From the IMG/VR virus record IMGVR_UViG_3300030294_000939, positions 1 through 30,029 of that record: DNA of 30,029 bases, one strand, 5' to 3'. Source of the DNA: a virus. How positions within the stretch are numbered: the first letter of the stretch is position 1; every line of letters begins with the position of its first letter. A program made the position numbers and the translations under genes. The notes under the pieces were generated by a model. The model worked only from the letters and a program-made list of their open reading frames with translations, had not been told where the DNA came from and did not search any database. Positions 24,994-30,029 of this stretch are shown piece after piece.

Positions 24994-25751
24994 AACTGAT
25001 CAAATAAACTTAGTTGTTTCGGTTGATATGTTTTGGTAGGTTGGGAGAGAGGAGCTGCCTTTGTCTGTTTTATATTTTCCCATATTTGCCATGTTCTTGA
25101 TTCTTGCTGAGTGCAGCTTCTTACACTTGGGAAACCTGTTTTTGTTAGATACTCGTTCGTTTTCCACGCACCATAAAAAGAAGTAGGATCTAATGAATTG
25201 TGCCAAACGACTTCACCGATGCACCCGTGAATGATAAAGTTGCATACACACATTAGGCAACATGTATGGTCCATGTCTTCAGCGCATAAATAGTTACCGG
25301 GATGTATCGCATTAAATGCAAGTAGTATGCGACCACTTCCACATGTTGGATCGGAAACGTCTTTGCCTACCATGTTTTTTTCAGGACAATTGATTTGTAC
25401 CATGAAGTCGCAAATGGAGGTAGGGGTGAAGAATTGGCCACTATTGCTTTTTCTTGATTGGCTGGCCACACATGATTCATATAAACTACCGAAGCAATCG
25501 TACCAACCTTTTGTTCCTGTTTCCCGGTGCATGATGTTAATCCATTCAATAAGCATTTGATAAAAGACAGCATCCTGTTCTTTGGTGTATTCCCATGTTG
25601 TGACCGGCTTTAAATTGGGTGTAAAGAAGTATATAATGTATTGAAGGAAATCATCAAAGACACTGCTCATTTCAAATCCATTGCTATATGAGAAGTCTTC
25701 TATCATTTTTTCAAGAGTCCTTACTTCTGCAGGTGCTTCATATTTTCCCAT
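24990..25751 (-). CDS. N6-adenine methylase-like protein lacking an evident catalytic NPPY/F motif
   Basis: This 253-residue protein has a methylase N-terminal helical part and SGQFFTP at residues 104-110 (motif X), then DPTCGSGRILL with Asp134 (motif I, S-adenosylmethionine site) and AEDMD near 157 (motif II). After HNSLDPTSFYGAWK near residue 184, where an (N/D)PP(Y/F) motif IV is expected, none is visible and the protein ends about 70 residues later. This makes it short against HsdM-type enzymes. It may bind the cofactor without methylating, be a regulatory subunit, or use a degenerate motif. It starts 2 bp after the SNF2 stop and overlaps HNH by ATGA, so it is part of the early operon. 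Confidence 0.78.
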   Translation of the reverse strand: MGKYEAPAEVRTLEKMIEDFSYSNGFEMSSVFDDFLQYIIYFFTPNLKPVTTWEYTKEQDAVFYQMLIEWINIMHRETGTKGWYDCFGSLYESCVASQSRKSNSGQFFTPTSICDFMVQINCPEKNMVGKDVSDPTCGSGRILLAFNAIHPGNYLCAEDMDHTCCLMCVCNFIIHGCIGEVVWHNSLDPTSFYGAWKTNEYLTKTGFPSVRSCTQQESRTWQIWENIKQTKAAPLSQPTKTYQPKQLSLFDQL

Positions 25752-25753
25752 AT

Positions 25754-27409
25754 CTATTCCTCATTAAAGATGTTGGCAATCATGTCAACGACATTCTCGT
25801 TAATATTCTCAACTGTTCCGGTCACGGCATTTGCGATTGACTTCTTTGCCTGGATGATCTGATAGACTTTTTCGTCTATTGTTTTTCTCCCTAAGAAATA
25901 GTAGCAAGTTACAGAGCTCTTTTGACCTATTCTGTGTGCTCTATCTTCACATTGAAGGCAATCTGCATAAGTCCATGGGAACTCGACAAAAGCAACGTTG
26001 CTTGCCGCTGTCAGGGTTAAACCAACGCCGGCCGCTTTTATGGAACAGATTATAATGTCTGTCTTAGGGTTGTTTTGGAATGAATCGACAGCCGCTTGTT
26101 TCTCTTCACTTGTTTGTCTACCGGTCACACATACGGCATTTGGAAAAGATTTCATTAGGGCATCCACAATTTCATGCAGTGCACAGAATAGAATAATCTT
26201 TTGGCCATTCTCATGGAAATCTTTAACGAAGTCGATAACGTCTTTTATCTTCCCTCGAGCTGATACTTGCCTAAGGATATTGATGCGAACCATTACTTCT
26301 CCACGCATGGCTCTTTGAATCTTTTCATCATCTGCATTTTGGTACTTCTGTAGATAAGTGATCAAATCATTCTCGGCATCGTTATACTCTTTTCGGTTTA
26401 TTATCTCACAAGTAAGTACTTGACGTATCTTTTCCGGTAGATCTTTCAGTACGTCTTCTTTCTTGCGTCCGAACAAGCAGATCGTCCTTAGTTTGTAATT
26501 CAGCTCTTTTAAATTGCTTGCTTCACGGGGGCCGGAGCAATAGCGTTCAACAAAATGCTTGTATCCGCCAAAATCTTCCATCCTGTTTAGTATAGAGAGT
26601 TGAGGTACTAAGTCTTTGGGCTTGTTTACTACCGGTGTTCCTGTAAGTTCCAATACCCATTCTTTATCTTTGGCTATTCCTTTACAGAACTTCGCCTGTT
26701 GTGTAGAGGCTGATTTACAACGGTGGCTCTCATCAATGATTATCGATTTGAAAACGTTGATTGTTTGTCTGAAGACAACATCCCGAAGCGTCCAACGATC
26801 GGCTTTGGTTATTCTTTGTACAAAATACTTTTTGAGTGATTCATAATTGACAATGAATACTTGATACATTCCTGTTTTCCAAAAGAAAGGCCATGTGTCA
26901 CGGACTTTATCAGTGAGTACCATTGCTTTTTTATCTGTGAACTTATGCCATTCACGCTCCCAATTGATTTTTAATGATGAAGGGCAAATGACTAGGCAAG
27001 GGAATACATTTGCCAAGTTTACTGTAGCGATGGATTGCAAAGTCTTTCCTAAGCCTGGGGCATCCGTGTTCATGAAGCGTTTGAATTGAAGTCCTTGTGC
27101 AATTCCTTCTTTCTGATAATCGTAAGGTTTGATCTTTAATTGTGGATCTATTTCTAGTTGGGGCATGTCAGGAATATCATATACGATGTCCTCTGCTTCC
27201 TTTGTCTCGTTGCATCCCCAAGAAACAGGCTCGAAATGACTTATATATCGTACTAGGTGATCAAGCTCGGCCCGTCGTTCAGCAGGAATCGTCCACGTCT
27301 TTCTTTGGTAATTATAGCGACGTCCATCTATGTCTTTTATTTTGTCTACAATTACTTTTCGATATCTGAATTGTAGCTCGTATTCGTTTGATTTTAATAC
27401 TATATTCAT
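25754..27409 (-). CDS. SNF2-family helicase (SMARCAL1-like)
   Basis: ATG 27409 is preferred over an upstream GTG at 27436, which lies inside a terminator-like hairpin; this gives 551 residues. An N-terminal HARP-like region (YNYQRKTWTIP at about residues 32-42) is followed by RecA1 with Walker A DAPGLGKT (116-123), DESH (226-229) and ELTGTP. RecA2 has IICSIKAAGVGLTLTAAS and the final CEDRAHRIGQ (Arg490 to Gln496). These are the SNF2 motifs. SMARCAL1-type proteins anneal and remodel DNA forks, so a role in phage replication or recombination is likely. It sits 2 bp before the methylase gene. No motif is missing. Confidence 0.93.
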   Translation of the reverse strand: MNIVLKSNEYELQFRYRKVIVDKIKDIDGRRYNYQRKTWTIPAERRAELDHLVRYISHFEPVSWGCNETKEAEDIVYDIPDMPQLEIDPQLKIKPYDYQKEGIAQGLQFKRFMNTDAPGLGKTLQSIATVNLANVFPCLVICPSSLKINWEREWHKFTDKKAMVLTDKVRDTWPFFWKTGMYQVFIVNYESLKKYFVQRITKADRWTLRDVVFRQTINVFKSIIIDESHRCKSASTQQAKFCKGIAKDKEWVLELTGTPVVNKPKDLVPQLSILNRMEDFGGYKHFVERYCSGPREASNLKELNYKLRTICLFGRKKEDVLKDLPEKIRQVLTCEIINRKEYNDAENDLITYLQKYQNADDEKIQRAMRGEVMVRINILRQVSARGKIKDVIDFVKDFHENGQKIILFCALHEIVDALMKSFPNAVCVTGRQTSEEKQAAVDSFQNNPKTDIIICSIKAAGVGLTLTAASNVAFVEFPWTYADCLQCEDRAHRIGQKSSVTCYYFLGRKTIDEKVYQIIQAKKSIANAVTGTVENINENVVDMIANIFNEE

Positions 27410-27424
27410 GATTCTTTTGTTATT

Positions 27425-27449
27425 AAAAAGGGGCACCGGTTGGTACCCC
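27425..27449 (-). terminator. Terminator-like hairpin just upstream of the SNF2 helicase gene
   Basis: On the minus strand GGGGTACC (27449-27442) pairs with GGTGCCCC (27437-27430) around an AACC loop, with one mismatch, and TTTTT follows at 27429-27425. It stands between the 207-residue gene and SNF2, only 15 bp before the SNF2 start, so it may partly reduce (attenuate) downstream transcription. Confidence 0.75.
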
Positions 27450-27461
27450 CGTAATGATATC

Positions 27462-28085
27462 TTAAGAAGCTAAAGCCATCTCGGCTTTTCTTTTTCTTGT
27501 CTTCTTTTGTGGCTTTTCTCCGAGTTCAGCTGCAATTTTTTCAAGGTTAGCCTCTTCCGGTACATCAAAATCAAGTGTTTCTTGTTTGATGCCGGCTTTA
27601 CCTTCAAATAGATATTCAGCGATTTCATGGTCGCAAATATCAATGGCAGAGCTTAGCTGATTGCCATAAGAGTAAGCATCCGGACTTTCGTCTTCAAATT
27701 GTACAAATGGGCTACATAGGTTGAGGACTTTACCTGTCTGAAGGATCTTTTGTCCTATAAGCGTAATACCGGCAGATTCATCGCTTCCACCTTTTGAATA
27801 ACCTGTTACTACATATTTCTCAATCTTTAGCTTATCTTCCTCGGAGAAGATTGTAGCACTGTCAATGTTGCCCGCATTGAAGAGTGTTTCTTCCGGCTGT
27901 TCCGTGATAGTAATAAGGAACGGGATAAGCGCGTCGAAAGCAGCCTTTAAGTCCGGATGGATTATTTGATTACATTTCTTGGAAACGTCATTTGTATAAT
28001 TCTCATCAAGGACATTTTCTTTGAAAATAACTTCGCAACGTTCATGCTTGAGTGTTGCTTTTTGGATTTCATTTTTGATATTCAT
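27462..28085 (-). CDS. Conserved-looking phage early protein, unknown function
   Basis: This 207-residue protein has an acidic middle (FSEEDKLKIEKYVVTGYSKG) and a strongly basic tail ending KPQKKTRKRKAEMALAS. The N-terminal third is helical, with 'HPDLKAAFDALIPFL' near residue 43. Its start overlaps the 65-residue membrane protein by 17 bp and it is followed by a hairpin before SNF2. I cannot assign a fold. The basic tail suggests that it contacts nucleic acid, and the operon position suggests a role in DNA metabolism; both are inference. Confidence 0.72.
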   Translation of the reverse strand: MNIKNEIQKATLKHERCEVIFKENVLDENYTNDVSKKCNQIIHPDLKAAFDALIPFLITITEQPEETLFNAGNIDSATIFSEEDKLKIEKYVVTGYSKGGSDESAGITLIGQKILQTGKVLNLCSPFVQFEDESPDAYSYGNQLSSAIDICDHEIAEYLFEGKAGIKQETLDFDVPEEANLEKIAAELGEKPQKKTRKRKAEMALAS

Positions 28086-28266
28086 CTTTTTTACAATTAT
28101 GTGAGTTACTATTTCTACTTTGTTTGTTTTCTGGATCTACTATGGTTAGGAAGGTTGTAACCATAATGATGCATCCGCCTATTATTGCAGATATGCTTAG
28201 AATGTCATTGTCACCAATGAGTATGGCTCCGAGAAGGAGCATTATTAAGCGTTTAATATCCTTCAT
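28069..28266 (-). CDS. Small two-helix membrane protein
   Basis: This 65-residue protein has two hydrophobic helices, RLIMLLLGAILIG (about 6-18) and IIGGCIIMVTTFLTIV (about 28-43), then a polar basic tail. It overlaps the previous gene by 14 bp and the following one by 17 bp, so it is embedded in the operon. Its job in the membrane is unknown. Overlap on both sides argues that it is real and not a shadow. Confidence 0.6.
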   Translation of the reverse strand: MKDIKRLIMLLLGAILIGDNDILSISAIIGGCIIMVTTFLTIVDPENKQSRNSNSHNCKKDEYQK

Positions 28267-28684
28267 TCTGATTTGGTTTATTATTGTACATTCCGGCCAT
28301 TTGCATTTCTGCTTTGGCTTTACTGATAATTGTCACACACCAAGAGAGTTGATGTGTCGCTGTTCTGTTAATCCTTTCACACCAATCAACAAGGTATTTC
28401 TCTTCCTTACACATTGAATCAATGAGCGCGTTTGTTGCCTTGGCTGTTGCTTTTGCATTTTGGGCTGTTTCTCGTAAGGCACTAAGTACTTCTGATTTCA
28501 TTTCTTCATTCAGCCAATATTTAGAATCGGCTAGAAGCTTTCCTGAGCGTGCAATGTAAACCGCCAAGTCGTTACCTCTTGTTACGGCTTCTTCCGGTTG
28601 TTCACTTGTTGTAATATTCAGGAATATATCTATCTCAGTAAGCTCGGATAGAATGTTGTCTTTTGATGTGATTTGTAAATTCAT
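28253..28684 (-). CDS. Conserved helical phage early protein, unknown function
   Basis: The ATG at 28684 (MNLQITSKDNILSELTEIDI) is preferred over an upstream in-frame start at 28723 that lies inside the nuclease gene; this gives 143 residues. The protein is almost all helical, with an Ala-rich stretch 'LRETAQNAKATAKATNALID' near residues 75-94 and two pairs of Cys/Trp residues (DWCERI, LSWCVTI). It follows the PD-(D/E)xK gene by 17 bp. Proteins with this type of N-terminus occur beside RecE-like nucleases in Bacteroides phages as far as I recall; no function is known to me. Confidence 0.7.
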   Translation of the reverse strand: MNLQITSKDNILSELTEIDIFLNITTSEQPEEAVTRGNDLAVYIARSGKLLADSKYWLNEEMKSEVLSALRETAQNAKATAKATNALIDSMCKEEKYLVDWCERINRTATHQLSWCVTIISKAKAEMQMAGMYNNKPNQNEGY

Positions 28685-28701
28685 TTTTACTATAAAATAT
28701 A

Positions 28702-29364
28702 TCAAGCAAAGAGTTGCCACCATTTAAAAGCAAGATCATCGTATTTTTCTTTTCCTTTTTTATATGTTGCATCATCCCGTTTGATAAATGCTTTGAAGAT
28801 TTTGAAATTCTTTTTTGAGATGGCATATATAAAGTCTTGCTTGCTGCCAGCAATATCCATATACCAAGCACGGCTTCTGTCCCAATCGAAAAAGTCGATC
28901 GCTTCATTGAATTGTTGTTGAGATTCGGCAAATGTTGTTTTTAAATCTCCGCCAAATCCGAATTGAGGAAGCCACCAATCCCATTTGCAACGTGTATCAA
29001 GGAAGTAGGAGAATGAGCCGTATTGAAATTCTTGTTGTTTATTGACCATGAACTTTTGCGTATCGGAACTTTCTAATACTAAAGCAAGGAATTTGTCATG
29101 CTTGGCCTCAGCTCTTAATGATTTCCTCATTTCCAGCCCTTTATTGAAGTCTTCCGGGCTATAAGGAACTTCATCAACCTTCATCTTATCATACCGTACA
29201 CGATTGTTTTCGGTAATGAGTGCATCTACCAATGTACCGAACTTGAAAGCGGCCTCCTTATCCCCATATTGAGTATGGGGATGAAGGAGATTTTTTAATT
29301 CCGTAAGATCGGAGTTGCTCACTTCCGTGCGTAAATAATAAGTATCTGGATTACCCATCGTCAT
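28702..29364 (-). CDS. RecE-like PD-(D/E)xK exonuclease
   Basis: This 220-residue protein resembles the phage/RecE-type (DUF3799-like) nuclease. FKFGTLVDALI at 40-50 is the first conserved helix, RCKWDWW at about 125-131 and GFGGDLKTT with Asp140 and Lys142 form the PD-(D/E)xK core, and QQFNEAIDFFDWDRSRAWYM is the following helix with a typical Tyr-Met end. Enzymes of this group chew 5' strands to start single-strand annealing recombination. It begins in an ATGA overlap with the upstream gene. The usual His in the first motif is Asp here, which is tolerated in some members. A partner annealing protein was not identified, although the upstream partial gene is a candidate. Confidence 0.8.
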   Translation of the reverse strand: MTMGNPDTYYLRTEVSNSDLTELKNLLHPHTQYGDKEAAFKFGTLVDALITENNRVRYDKMKVDEVPYSPEDFNKGLEMRKSLRAEAKHDKFLALVLESSDTQKFMVNKQQEFQYGSFSYFLDTRCKWDWWLPQFGFGGDLKTTFAESQQQFNEAIDFFDWDRSRAWYMDIAGSKQDFIYAISKKNFKIFKAFIKRDDATYKKGKEKYDDLAFKWWQLFA

Positions 29365-30029
29365 TTAGCTTTTACGTTTTCCTCGTATTTGATGAATTGG
29401 GATTCAATATGCTTGTCTTCCTTATTGGCCATCTTCTCACAGAATGTGATCATCTTTTTATGTATCTTGGTCAATTCCTCTATACTAAGAGTTTGACCTT
29501 CGTTGGTCCACCACATTTGGTAAATTTGCAAGAAGCCAGCCTGGTTATTAATCGTAATTTTCTCTGTTACTTTTGCTTTAACCGGGGTCGGGACTATCGT
29601 TGCTGAAGCAGCATCAAATAAAGTATTGGCAATATTCATTTGTTTAGAAGCCGCGGCTTCCGTGGCTTGTTTCTCTGCACGTTCCTTAGCTTCTTTTTCA
29701 AGCCTTATCCGTTCCTCTTCATCACGTTTCTTCTTTTCTTCTGCGGCCAAGGCTGCTGCTTGTGTATTGCTACGACGGAGTTGTTCAGCTTCTTCTACTT
29801 CTACTTTTTTACTTGGGAGTTGATCTATGTAAGTTTGTTTAAGATCTTCCATTTCTGAATGAAATACCCTTTTTAGGGCTTCACCTTTTTCAGTAAAAGC
29901 ACTTCGTCCGATAATATTCCGGTCATTCTGTGATAAGTATATTGTGGTAATGGTTTTACTATTGAATTTCTTAAACACATAATCAGGGATATCGGTAGGG
30001 AATTCTTTAATGTATTTGGCATTTTCATT
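29361..30029 (-). CDS. Coiled-coil phage early protein (5' end outside window)
   Basis: The frame is open to the right edge of the window, so the visible GTG start near 29978 is probably internal and the gene begins beyond 30029. The visible 222 residues start NENAKYIKEFPTDIPDYVF, then a long Ala/Glu/Lys coiled-coil at about residues 80-135 (EEKKKRDEEERIRLEKEAKE), and a C-terminal helical domain with QIYQMWWTNEGQTLSIEELT. It precedes and overlaps the RecE-like nuclease, so it may be a partner in recombination. It resembles no family that I can name with confidence. Confidence 0.7.
   Translation of the reverse strand, partial: NENAKYIKEFPTDIPDYVFKKFNSKTITTIYLSQNDRNIIGRSAFTEKGEALKRVFHSEMEDLKQTYIDQLPSKKVEVEEAEQLRRSNTQAAALAAEEKKKRDEEERIRLEKEAKERAEKQATEAAASKQMNIANTLFDAASATIVPTPVKAKVTEKITINNQAGFLQIYQMWWTNEGQTLSIEELTKIHKKMITFCEKMANKEDKHIESQFIKYEENVKAK

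Noticed and set aside
25998-27369. Plus-strand frames over the SNF2 gene
   Set aside because: They are antisense shadows of a gene with complete helicase motifs.

Overview
The window reads as part of a temperate tailed phage or prophage from a Bacteroidales host (Bacteroides or Parabacteroides type). Three things point that way: the tail, lysis and early genes have the style of Bacteroides siphophages; several -7 boxes of the Bacteroidetes TAnnTTTG type precede genes; and one lipoprotein carries an acidic surface-export signal after its lipidated cysteine. No integrase, capsid gene, tRNA, rRNA or CRISPR array is visible.

Region 1 (1-9.65 kb, + strand) holds late phage genes: the end of a tape-measure protein, a distal tail protein, a 1400-residue tail hub/receptor protein with an apparent FAM3/ILEI-like 'GG' domain, and a small unknown. 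The lysis cassette follows: holin, GH24 endolysin and a one-protein spanin candidate, closed by a strong intrinsic terminator.

Region 2 (9.85-20.77 kb, + strand) is visibly AT-richer accessory cargo. It has a zinc-finger/HNH-like protein, a RhuM-family protein, and a translationally coupled four-gene ABC-three-component-like operon (PD-(D/E)xK-type effector, middle component, DUF3732 ATPase, 37-kDa nucleoid-associated protein). Last come an unknown 224-residue protein and a 961-residue protein that appears to join a nitrilase domain with intact E-K-C triad, an nSTAND-type NTPase, a helical region and a C-terminal PUA domain. This two-gene unit is the best candidate for a little-described conflict system. 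A 108-bp tandem repeat carrying nested hairpins begins at its stop codon.

Region 3 (21.1-23.76 kb, - strand) holds an Mrr-type restriction endonuclease between two small proteins, a decayed 3' end of a second VRR-NUC gene, and a lipoprotein 'moron' with its own promoter and terminator.

Region 4 (23.76-30.03 kb, - strand) is a tightly overlapping early operon for DNA metabolism: a partial coiled-coil protein, a RecE-like PD-(D/E)xK nuclease, small conserved phage proteins, an SNF2 helicase, a methylase-like protein lacking an obvious NPPY/F motif, an HNH protein, a 30-residue membrane peptide, an ASCH protein and VRR-NUC. Late and early arms converge on the cargo, which is where morons and defence genes commonly accumulate in phages. 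Family assignments are from motif recognition by eye; no database search was run.
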